From Rutstroemia sp. NJR-2017a BVV2 (lineage: Eukaryota; Ascomycota; Leotiomycetes; Helotiales; Rutstroemiaceae): a stretch of 64,000 nt of DNA. The notes beneath the pieces are model-generated. The model searched no databases. It was not told the DNA's origin and saw only the letters and a list, made by a program, of their open reading frames with translations. The position numbers were made by a program, and so were the translations under genes. Location of the stretch: positions 186,001 to 250,000 of the forward strand of contig NJPS01000038.1 of NCBI GenBank assembly GCA_002946415.1, in the 5' to 3' direction. Shown in pieces: positions 11,454 through 22,136 of this stretch. How positions within the stretch are numbered: position 1 is the first letter of the stretch; each line of letters starts with the position of its first letter.

Positions 11454-14012
11454 ATGTCGCCATCCTCTTCTCCCTCCTCCACCCGCCCTCCTACCCCCTC
11501 ATCTCCCCCCGCTCCCCCTCCCCCCGAAATCTTCAACCCCCGCATCTACCTCCTCACCCTCCTCTGCTGTCTCGGCTCCTGGATGTTCGGCTACAACAAT
11601 GGCGTCATCGGTGGCGTCCTCGTGCTCCCGGCCTTCCACACGGACTTCAAACTCCCGACTACCGGCTCCCCGGGCTATGATCGCGTGACTGGGAATATTG
11701 TGAGTATGGTGCAGATTGGAGGGTTGGTGGGGAGTATGGCGACGTTTCCCTTGATGAAGAGGAGGGGTCGCAGGATCTGTTTGGGGGTGGGCGCGGCGGT
11801 TTATGCGGTGGGCGCGGCGTTGCAGGTGGGTTGGTTTCTTTTTTATGTTGGGGTTACCGGAGGGGAGAGGGTGGGTGAGGTGGGGTGGTGTTTGTGTGGA
11901 TGTTTGCTAACGAGGCGACTTGCGGGATAGACTTTTTCGTATGGAAAATTAGGAATGATGTATGCAGGGAGGTTGATTTTAGGACTGGGAACGGGGTGCA
12001 TAACGGTGGTTGTGCCATTGGTTCGTCTGAGTTACCTTTTCCCCTCTAATGAATTCAATGACTGGATCCGTATCGCATTCGTAAGCAATGACTTGCCGGA
12101 CTAATTGTTGTACTCTACATAGTACATTGCCGAGCTCGCCCCGCCATCCATCAGAGGCTCCCTCGTAAGTCTCACCCCACTCCACAACACAACCCCTTTC
12201 CCATCCCTCCTCCTCCCCAACTAACCTCCCGCCCTTCCCTTCCATAGGTCGGACTCTACGAAATCAACAACCAGCTCTCCTCCCTGACCGCCTTCTGGTG
12301 CAACTACATCGTCAAACTGCACATCTCCGACACCTCCTCCGCTCAATGGCGGATCCCTCTCGGCATGCAGCTCATCCCCTCCGCTCTCCTCCTCCTCGCC
12401 TCTCTCTTCCTGATCCCCGAATCTCCCCGCTTTCTCCTCAAGTGCGGAAACGCGGAGAAAGCGCGCGCTGTACTAGCCTATGTAAGGCACTTGCCTCCGG
12501 GACATGAGTATATTGAGGGCGAGATGAGGGAGATTGAGAGGGCGGTGGGGAGGGAGGCTTTAAGTGGGAGTAAAAGCGCTGGGAGTTGTGAAGGGGAGAA
12601 GACGGGGAAGTGGTATCAGTGTAAAGGAATGAATCTTAGTATGGCAAGGGAGTTGTGGTGGAAGGGGAACCGAGAAAGGGTAGTTATAGGAGTGTGTTTG
12701 ATGTTTGGGCAGAATCTGACGGGCACGATGGCATTGAACTTTTATTTACCGACCATTTTCAGGAGTATTGGACTGAGGGGCACGAATCAGATTTTGTTGG
12801 CGTCGGGTATGTTTCTTTCCCCTATCCTTTTTCTTGAGTTAACTTCTACATATATTCCCCTTTTTTCTTCGTCCCTCTTTCGCCGTCACTGTCCCGAAAC
12901 TCAAATACAAATAACTAACTCAAGCCAATACACAGGTTTCTTCTCAGTAGTCAAATGCGTATTCACGCTCACCTCTCTCGCTATCTTCATCGACAGACTG
13001 GGAAGAAGACTACTGTTGATTGTCGCATCCGTGGGATCGGCATTTGCGCTGTGGTATATCGGCGCCTATGTTATGATTGCGAAGGTGGATTTGTTGAGTC
13101 AGGTGGAGGGGATTAGTACCCAGGGGTGGGTTGCTGTGGTTATGGTCTATGTTTATGCTGTGAGTGGTGTTTCTTGTTCTTCCTGTTTTGGTTCTTTTGG
13201 GTGTTGTGAGGGGGTGGAGGAGAGAAGGGGTAGCGAAGGGGTTGTGAAAGAGTGAAGAGGCACCCAAAAACGGAAAATGAAGAGGGAAATGAAAAGTGGA
13301 CTTGAAACTGAGAAATTCTAACCCGTGACTAAATAGGCATTCTACTCAATCGCCTGGAATGGCGTAGTCTGGGTATACTGCGCCGAGATCTTCCCAACAA
13401 GAATCAAGGAGCTAGCCGTATGCCTTACAACGGCGGCGCAGTGGATGTCACAGGTATTTTCCATCCTTCTTTCACTCCTTCCCCTGAGTTCTTACTAGAA
13501 AGTCACGAACGCTAACCAAAACGATATATAGTTCCTTGTAGCACGCGCATCGCCCTCTATGCTTAGCAGCCTCAAAGGCGGCTTTTTCTTCTTTTTCGCT
13601 GCTTGCATTACACTGATGGGGATTGGAGTGTACTTCTTTGTGCCCGAGACGAAGGGGAGAACTTGTATGTGCTTTTCATTCTATCGTTTCCTATTTTTAT
13701 TTATACATCCTCTGAGCATTGATCCTATCCCTTCTTATCATTTTCTCTTTTTATTTCCCCATTGGTGATCTATTCCATGTATTTCGTAAGCTGATATTGG
13801 ATATAGTGGAAAAAATGGACGAAATATTTGGAACACCATACAAGAGCCGTGCGGGACTGGAAGGCGGAGAGGCCGGGGAAGAAAGGGAAGGCGGAACGGG
13901 AGTGGTGACACCGTTGGGAGAGGAGGAGGAGGAAGAGTTGGAGATTGGGGAGAGGGGTATGGGGGTGGTGTGTTTGACTATTAGCCGAAGGGGGGAGAAA
14001 GGGGCTTGCTAG
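11454..14012 (+). CDS. MFS sugar/quinate-type transporter (sugar porter family)
   Basis: A 12-helix plasma-membrane permease of the sugar porter family, probably taking up a hexose, pentose or quinate by proton symport. I assemble eight exons: 11454-11825, 11931-12020, 12123-12164, 12248-12806, 12936-13159, 13337-13453, 13532-13664 and 13807-14012. All introns are GT-AG, and together they give 580 residues without a stop. Family marks are SWMFGYNNGVIGG in helix 1, VVPLYIAELAPPSIRG, PESPR near residue 225 at the end of helix 6, DRLGRR in the second half, EIFPTRIKE, and PETKGRT after helix 12 followed by LEKMDEIFG. The N-terminus is Ser/Pro-rich. The C-terminal tail is acidic (VVTPLGEEEEEELE). 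Substrate cannot be told from sequence; the closest feel is to QutD/quinate-like permeases, which is inference. Neighbours give no pathway clue. Confidence 0.88.
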
Positions 14013-14405
14013 GCTGGAATTATGGGAGTAGGCTGAGTTGAGCTGGGGAATGAAGGGGTATACGATGTTGGCGAGAGGCTGATGATATCAAAGGCGGGTG
14101 AGGTGAATAGGGGCGGATGGCGGTAATGATTTATGAATAACGACGATGGCTAATTGATGGACGGGACGAGGAGATGATATATGATTTAATGAGATTGGGA
14201 AGGATTTGCCTTTTGGATAATGTTTAATGCTATACGTATCATGGTCCATTCGGCAGGATTGATGCTATCTCCAGAATAGTGAATGGTATATATAGCTACT
14301 GGAATGTGATGGTCGCATAAGTCGTGGACTTAAGTACTAACACTATATACCTTTAATCTACGAGATTCTTTGATATTCAAAGCTTGTCTTGAGAGTTAAA
14401 CTGAT
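14013..14405. other. 3' flank of the transporter gene
   Basis: GA-rich DNA follows the stop and then becomes AT-rich, with TATATA stretches near 14290. No coding sequence is seen. Confidence 0.5.
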
Positions 14406-14604
14406 CTAGTATTCAAGTTTGTTCTAATATCTGAATTGATTCTAATATCTGAGTTGATTCCAATATCTGAATTGATCCTGATATTTGAGTCGATTTTAAT
14501 ATCGGGCTGGATTCTGATCTCTGAATTGAGTTTAATCTCTGAATTTATTTTAATGTTTAAGCTGATTCCAATGTCTCAAATGATTTTAAATGTCTGAATT
14601 GGTC
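14406..14604. repeat. 18-bp minisatellite, 11 degenerate units
   Basis: Eleven head-to-tail units of 18 bp, best represented by CTAATATCTGAATTGATT, start at 14406, 14424, 14442, 14460, 14478, 14496, 14514, 14532, 14550, 14568 and 14586. Copies differ at 1-8 positions, but the period holds exactly until a one-base change in the last unit. Because 18 is a multiple of three, one plus-strand frame stays open throughout and would read Leu-Ile-Ser-Glu-Leu-Ile repeats. That frame has no ATG near its left edge and a stop just before it at 14397. It lies in the 0.8-kb gap between two convergent transporter genes. Confidence 0.9.
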
Positions 14605-14850
14605 AAAAACTCCAAGCCGCGTTTCAGTAATCATGCCGCTTGTAGCAACGGAATTAAAAGGGAGCAATATATATACTAGGTATTGAATAATAGGGATAGA
14701 CCTATCGTTGACATTCAGGGTGTCCGAGTCGATATACGGACATAGTCTCAATAATTACATCTCATCTCCCCTACTATATTAACACTCCTTTCATCCAACA
14801 CCTTCCTGATTACCCAACCTCTCCAAATAAGGAAGACCGAGGCATCCTCT
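14605..14850. other. 3' flank of the amino-acid permease gene
   Basis: AT-rich DNA with short frames only. It probably carries the 3' end of the minus-strand permease transcript. Confidence 0.45.
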
Positions 14851-17084
14851 TTAGACAGGCCCCCCACAACCAAAGCTCGTTGCAACACTCGATCCACTAA
14901 ATGCACCAATCAAGCCCAAACAACTACTGTAAATACCCAAAGCCGCAGTCGTCAACGCACCCAAGAAGTAAATGAAATTGAAAATATTCCAATACCACCT
15001 AACCTTGAAACCTCTCACCCACCTCTTCACTCCCGTATCCCTTCGATTGTAGGTACCGGTCTGCGGATCAAAATGCTCTTCCGGAGCCATAGCATCCTTT
15101 TTGATCTGATATCCCACCGCCAAAATAGCCGGGAACGTGTATGTGAACTGCAGAATACACACTGCACCAACCAAGCCGGAAATGTACGAGAACTGAGGAA
15201 TAGCAGCACAGATAACAAATGCGATAACCCAGTAGAGAGGTACAAGACCTGTCCAGAGGATCTTTCCGGCCTTGGAGGTAAGCGGGGGTGCGCGGAGAAG
15301 ACCTTGAAAGACCTCGATATATGCGACTTTGATGCCAATGTTGCCATACAGCGCCGCGGCGATGAGACCGGTAATGATGTTCATAATATTTGCGGCGGTT
15401 TGCCAATTGTATGGGGAAAGACCTTGCATCACGGGGTTGTAGGCGTATTGACCTTGGTAGGAGTAGACGAAGAGACCGAAGAACATGTACACGACGTAGA
15501 TGAAAATATCGGCACAGAGCAGACCCTTCCAGAAGTCCCATGGGTGACGCATCTCAGCCAGGAAGGCGACGAAGAGCATAGCACCTCCGTAGGAGTATAC
15601 AGCTTGGTTGAGACCGTTAAGAGAACCCACGAAACCGTCGCCGCCGCTTGCTTTACCTGCTGGAGGTGTACCGGCATATCTGTGCACGGGTCCGGGCCCA
15701 AAGTTAGGTCCGTAGGATTTTTCAACGGTATCATAGTTGGGGGGCGAGTTTGCGGCTACACCCATGCAGATGAAGAGGATGAGAACGTTGATCCAGACAG
15801 CGAAGTTGGCGAGCCATCCGAACCGTTGAAGAGTTCGGATCTGTCCGATGATCAGGCCGGCAGCCATGAAGATCACGAGACAAACAATGAAGCAAAGATT
15901 GCCTTTGGCGATCTGTGAGATAGATTGGCCGTTGGAAAGGATGAGTACGGCGACTGTGAAGAGCAATTGGATGGATTGTAGGATGTTGATGGCATGTCTA
16001 GCCCATGTGCCGTAGACTCGGAAAAAGAGATCTCCATAGCTTTTCAAGGGGAACTTGTCGGAATCGAGATTCAGGAAGATGTGATAAATTTGCCATCCGG
16101 AATACAGTGCAAAGGCACCAAAGACAGTATCTATAAGACTGTTAGTAACTCTGTTGTCGCTATTTAGAGGCTCACGTGGAGAGGGTGTGAATGGAAGAGG
16201 GCTGCGTGGCCAAATATCTGGCCTTGCGCACCCCAGCAGAGTTTCGGGTTCAGGGCACAAAGTAGAGATTAAATGGGAAACTTTCATAAGGCAACACCTG
16301 GACCATATCCCATCTGAGCGAACGCCCATCTGTTAAAAGTCAGAATACATCACAAAGAATGGGGGACAAAAAAGGGAGGTGGTCCGGAAGAGTGATATTG
16401 ATTCATCAACCACAACTTGATATCGACCAGACACAGTATACTACTGCACTAATATGATTGTTCAAAGCCAATCTAAGCATTTTAAACAATTGAATCATGA
16501 TTTAATGCCTTGAATAAAATATTTGGCAATTTTAGGAATAATGAGTTGAGAGGTGGTTGGTAGGTTGGTGCGTCACAGAAAGAAATGTTGTACACTCACG
16601 GAACACTAAAAGGACCAAGAATATCCGTCGTGATCAAGTAGAAAACGCCAGACCACCCAGCAGTGCGCACAGCACGACTAGCTCTCTTCCACTCAGCATC
16701 AGTCACAGCGGAACGATGGGCAGTCTCAGGAGATCCGCCAGGGACAACACTTTTCTCGTCTAAACCATTTTTCTCATCACCAGCGATACTCTGCACCGGA
16801 GGAGTATCGTATGAATCATGGGCAGCCTTTCCACGAGTGAAACGGCCCATGATCGTTGACTTTAAAGTTCGAGGTCCTCGAGCCTCTATATATCTTTCAT
16901 TAGCAGCCTTTTCCTCCGCACGCGTAATTTCGGCCCAGTAGACATATTCTTCGAAAGTGATGCTTGGGTCGTGTATGCTGTGCAGCATAGCTAGCTCAAC
17001 AGCTTGGGCATCGCCGGCAAGTGGGTGGTGAGCATCACGAGGATCGCCACCCTCTAGGGCAAGATTTGCTGCTGGTGTAGTCAT
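14851..17084 (-). CDS. Amino-acid permease, AAAP family (Mtr-like)
   Basis: A membrane amino-acid transporter of the AAAP/Aa_trans family, resembling the fungal neutral and aromatic amino-acid permease Mtr. Exons are 16600-17084, 16286-16329 and 14851-16130, giving 602 residues. About 140 hydrophilic N-terminal residues precede the first helix (AGWSGVFYLITTDILGPFSVP), followed by WAFAQMGYGPG, GAFALYSGWQIYHIFL, NGLNQAVYSYGGAMLFVAFLAEM, HPWDFWKGLLCADIFIY and a final IFNFIYFLGALTTAALGIY helix. Intron 1 (GTGAGT to CAG) is ordinary. Intron 2 is not: the frame that matches the family needs the exon to end at 16286, where the intron begins GAAAGT, one base from the consensus GTAAGT. The acceptor, with its TTACTAAC branch site, is normal. 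A weak GT donor 15 nt upstream would delete five residues. The ATG at 17084 has good context. The helical core leaves no doubt about the family; substrate is uncertain. Confidence 0.88.
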
Positions 17085-18817
17085 GGTGACTTGCGGAGGG
17101 CGAAAGAGAAAATTGGGGATCTGAAAGCCTCCTACACCTGCGAAAAAACAAAACGCGAAAGAAGATGATTGTTAGAGGGAGCGGATACAGCGCGACAGGA
17201 AGAGGTCATGCTTTATATATCTCTCATTCAAGGCTGCATGAGGGGTATCATCCTCGGGCGACAAGTGGTATTTGTAATAGACCAACTTCATCTTTTTCTG
17301 CAATGATCATCACGGTCCTATCTAGTACATATTTTGACGGCAAGGGAATGCCACCAACCAGAGAGAATGGCGAGTGCTAGCTTCATGTACTATGGTTTTT
17401 AGGGACATAGGCTCCGATACCATTGGGCGGCTCGCGCCCTTCTAGAATGACTACTAAACCTCCAGATTGCGAGAAACTCGTGGGCGGGAGGAAGAATGAC
17501 TGCTATGTCATAAAGCTAGGCTGTTCATCGTTAATATTGGTAGGATACCTTGGTCAGCACATGTTGACCTTCCTAAACAGGATAGAGTCGGATACACCTT
17601 GGCATCAAAAATGTTCGTAGAGGTATACCCGGAAAAGCTTATTGGGTGGTTCTGCGCCGAACTTCCCCATTTCTGATAGGAATCGTACATGGGTGAAAGC
17701 TTGTTCAGACAACCATTGCATGATTTGAACACTCGAGAAGTCCAGGGTGAACAACGAAGGCATGCGATAATCCTGGCGTATCCTGGTATAATGAGCTCAC
17801 AGTTGCAGCTGTAAACAAATTGAGGGGCATATTTTCGGTTATTACCTCATAGAAGTGATATTCATCGGTCGATTCGGTTGACCCTGAAATGAATTGATAT
17901 GATCGTGCAACAGGCTATTTCTTTCGACTTCACTGTGACTTCGTATTTCCACATGAAATAAGCCGTTTCCATCCTCTCCACGTTCGTAGTAAGTGATTAG
18001 ACACACTTAGTCATGCTATTCTGTCGCTTCTACATCGGTGGACTCGGTGGAGGCGCAGACAATGGAAATAAGAACTCCTGGCTCGTACGTGAAAACTGCA
18101 AGCCGGACATAAGGTTAGCATGTTATAGTAGTGAAGTTCGGAGTACAGTAGATGTAGTTTCCGATCGACCATTTATCCGAGCCATTTACCGAACCTCGGA
18201 CTCGAAATTATCTATATGAGATTCTAACGCGATCTCGCTCCTTGTCCAGAAGAGCCTCCAACCCTCTACACTCCGTCACACCCAACAATGGGTAAGATGA
18301 TGCTGGGGTTGAATCGGTCTGGTAGGGCATATGCATCCTTTTCATAGGTCCTTCTGTCGTGGTCTAATCCAGCTAATATTACATCCTATGCCGGCATCAT
18401 CACGGTCGTACCAAGTGAATGCCTTTATACGAATGCAAATCGACACTCCTCCTGCCTCGCCGACAAGAGGTTTCTCTGGTTAGAAACAGGATGCCAGGAG
18501 TAGACCAAGCTACTCCCGCGAGCCTCCGGTTAAATTCTAACATACCGATTGGACAAGGACAACTAATCAAAACGCGCCTTGATACAGCCCTTCATGCAAA
18601 GAGGGTGATGGGTCGCCCTGTTTCTATACAGAAGAAAAAGCCACAATTTCAAGCGAATTTTCAAACAGCAACTATAGGATTACCAGCGAAAATAAGATGA
18701 CTGATTCTCCTCCTCTCGAACAACCACAAAACGCACCAAAACTTTTGTATCGCTTTTGCTTAGCTTCTCTATTTTGGCTTTCTAGTCTCTTGCTGCTTTC
18801 ACGACGACGCATTCCTA
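17085..18817. other. Intergenic region between divergent genes
   Basis: This separates the divergent permease (-) and zinc-finger (+) genes. I see only short frames. A 93-codon plus frame at 18419-18700 has an ATG but no recognisable content, and probably belongs to the zinc-finger leader region. A short ATG frame at 18288 may be an upstream ORF. Confidence 0.45.
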
Positions 18818-20016
18818 ATGTCTCAACCAAGCCTACCGGAGTCGTCCTACTGGTTGGAAGATTGGGAAGAATTCGTTCATTGGGACGCCATGCAGGATGG
18901 CACACCTGAGCTGCCCTTTACAGATCCGAGGTAAGCCAAAAAAAAAAATCGGTTGCTAACAAAAAGGGTGTCAGTCTTGAAAGGCCCTTAGAATTATATC
19001 CGTTGATTATGCCTGCGACTACAGTCGGTTATCAAAACGTGGATAGTGATCACATGCCTCAAACCCAAAACCTCAATTCTGCAATCACCTGCCAGCAATG
19101 CCATCGGAACTTTGGAGACAATGGACAGTTGTCCTACCACGCATGGACTCTAGGTCATCTCGCTTATAAATGTCAGCTCTCCACTTGTAACGAGTCTTTT
19201 GTCTCTTCTCTTGAAAGAGATGCGCATGAAGCGACACCACACAACATTGAACACCATCGTGTTCATAGCGAACACCCATTCCAATGTACTGAATGCAAGG
19301 ACACGTTTCATTCAAAGGCAGATCTACTCCGACATGCAAAAGAGCAGCAGCATAAGCCATACGCTTGCGACTGTGGAACTTTGTTCTCCAGAGTCGATGT
19401 CCTTAATCGACATCTCAAATCTTTTGCAAGGGATATACCTCAACATCCTTGCACCTTGTGTATCTATCATCGAGGAGCTGCTGGTTTCCGACGCAAGGAC
19501 CATTTACTTCAACATTTGAGGCAGTATCACCATGTTAATGCTGATATTACTGCTGGAGACTCGGAACATCAGACGCCCTCTGCTATACCATCCCGACTGA
19601 AGTTTGTGTTCCCGACATGCACACATCTGGACTGTCCCCAGTACCGCCCGGCCGCGTTTCAAAAGCTTTCACGCTCTATTAAAGAGGCTCGAAAACCGTT
19701 CAAAAGCCAGTCTGAATACACCAAGCATATGCGAGAAGAGCATAACGAATGCGCTTTCCCCTGTGATATCTTGGGCTGTACTCGGGTTGGAAGAAAAGGT
19801 TATTTCAGAGAGAAGGATCTTATTAGACATCGTCGAAAAGAGCATCCTGACACAGCACCATACAAGCCAACACATCGCGCAATACGTTTCCACTGCACAG
19901 AACCTGGTTGCGGAGATTTTATCGATTTTTCTTCTATCAAGAAACACTACGACCATCATAGTCGTAAGACTGATTCAGCAAGACTCTCGCATAAGCGAAT
20001 TATAAATTCGATGTAA
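18818..20016 (+). CDS. C2H2 zinc-finger protein
   Basis: A 384-residue protein with about eight C2H2-type fingers, probably a nuclear DNA- or RNA-binding protein. There are two exons, 18818-18930 and 18975-20016, joined by a 44-nt intron with GTAAGC donor, GGTTGCTAAC branch site and GTCAG acceptor. Exon 1 supplies 37 codons starting MSQPSLPESSYWLEDWEEF, acidic and aromatic like an activation patch. The intronless reading would start at the internal Met at 19003. Finger pairs include CQQC...H-(x)-H near the start, CQLSTC, CTECKDTFHSKADLLRH, a C-x-C variant (YACDCGTLFSRVDVLNRH), CTLC with FRRKDHLLQH, CDILGC with REKDLIRHRRKEH, and a last CTEPGC finger. Linkers are longer and less regular than TGEKP-type linkers. 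This pattern occurs in many fungal C2H2 proteins of unknown target, so I give no specific name. Confidence 0.85.
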
Positions 20017-22136
20017 AGAGTCTAGTGTTATGACGGTATATCTCTGGCTAGGGGACCTTAGGCTCAATGACTGTTTGGTCGTAGTAGAACCCCTAATGGA
20101 TATAATCTAGCTTACTATCGTCAAAATCAATTAAGGAAAATGAAGTCTTTAAATGTCAACCATGCTTAAGTTGTGACAGAGCTGTTCACTCGCTTCACTG
20201 TGTAGTGCCGGGGCAGATTTGACACTCTTTTCGGCTACTTTTTGGAATCCTATCAATTTCGTTCGCGTGCACTGAGATATTGCATTTGTGATTTCTGTAC
20301 CTAGACAACACGCTGAGACAGAAAGTATAACGGGGTCTGTCAGCAACCGTTCTACGCTCTACTATGAAATCGGGTTGTACTATGCTGAGTCCTTTTCTTG
20401 CACGATCAGATATATGGTCTACAGGGCTATCGCGCTGCCAGGATGGACTATGGATTCGTCACATTTCGCTTCGTTGGCAGCATATCTCATGTCCCATCTT
20501 TTTTGCTCGATATATTGTCTCGCTGCTCAATTCAGAACCTTCCTTTCTTAAGCAACAAGCTTCTAGCGATATATATTTGCTCCTTCTCTGCAGCAAGAGC
20601 AGTTCTTCTCAAGAGGTTAAACTCCTCCGAGCCGGGGCGAAATGGGTGAAAGGCTTCACAGGCTACGATGCGCTCAAGGATGCCGAAGATGAACGTCAGG
20701 CCTACCCCAAGATGGATATCACTGCTCAAAAGACATTTAACCAATGAACCCGCTATAACATCCCGGAGTCTTTCGGACATTCATTCGAGAACAATAACCA
20801 GCTCCAACATATCCTCCCAAACCAGCCTGTTTTGTCTGCCCCAAGGAGCCTACCCTCTCCTTTCCTCCTCCTCATCAGAAACCTCCCCTCACATCCATTT
20901 AATCGCGCCTTTCACCGTCATCAACACCCTCAACCCCCCTTTCCCTCTCGTTTCAATCCTCCTCTAGCGTCTTCTATTTCCCAAAGACTTGCTCACATCT
21001 ACCCCGCCTCCGGAGTTCACCATTCCACAAGCCAACCATCTACACTTCCAAATAGCAACAACCCCTCCCCCCTATCGTCCCCTAAATTCATCTTCTCAAC
21101 ACCAGCACATCCGTCCCATTTCCCCCTCCCTACTTTCGCCTTTTCTCCGTCGAAGAGAAGTCCATCTTTTCAAAGAAAAGGGGCAAACGCAAGCGAGTTC
21201 TTCACCCCTCGACACAAAATCCATACGATCGACTATCCAAACATAAACCGTACATGCAGCAGCTGCTAAGTGGACTACTTTAACGCGGGGAACGAGATCC
21301 TAAATTATATCATAACACGCAGCCCCGTCTCCCGACCTCATCATATTCCAGCTATTATTCTATCTCAACCCCCCGTACACAAAGAACTGAACTCGAAGGA
21401 AAGAAGTTACGCAGGAAGAACACAGACAATATACAACCAACCATACAGACAACATCAACCAACCATACAAACTATATTCACACATCTAGACTCGCAGCAA
21501 TAAGATCAGCGGGTATAAACAATGTATATAGATACTATCAGAATAAATCCCATCCCACCCATCCATCCATGCCATGCTACATCCATAGATTAGAGCTATA
21601 TAGTTAAACAACCATCCCATATGTAATGTAATATCCCCTCCACCACATCCAGACAACACAAGCACATATTGCTCCACCATCCATCCTTCTATCCCATCCA
21701 TACCAATACAAACAACCCAAACCCGCGCAAAATACGCTCCACCACGCAAACACCACATCATATCATACCATCACATCATCCACCTCACTATACCTCACAA
21801 CCCAACGTTTATAAACACACACGCCACAAACACACGCCACAAACACAAGAAAGACCCAACAACGAAGATATGATGGTATATATTATTGCTCGCTCACTCG
21901 CTTGCATGCCGAGCAAATTATTTTAATTTATTTAAATTCCCAGTATGCAAAAAACGACGACGCCATGTAAATGCCAGTGCTCCTTCCTTCTATCTGAGGT
22001 ATCTATAATATCCCACCACCCATCCATCCCTGTATTTCGACCACAAAAAAAAATAGGTATGTTGTAGAAGAGATGTGATTGTGACATGAAAATGTTTCGC
22101 ATGCGGGACAGAAAAGAAAGTAAGATAGCGAATGAT
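20017..22136. other. Intergenic region with a long pyrimidine/CA-rich block
   Basis: From about 20830 to 21500 the plus strand is strongly C/T- and then CA-rich with no start-stop frame I trust (frames read as Pro/His/Ser strings). From 21500 to 22136 it holds ATCC, CCACAAAC-type and AT-rich simple sequence, likely the 3' untranslated end of the minus-strand gene at 22137. The pyrimidine block looks like a fungal 5' leader or promoter with no coding gene after it, so it may be a non-coding transcript. Confidence 0.4.

Noticed and set aside
15073..15918. 281-codon plus ORF opposite the amino-acid permease
   Set aside because: A shadow of the minus-strand permease exon, whose membrane helices and motifs are unmistakable.
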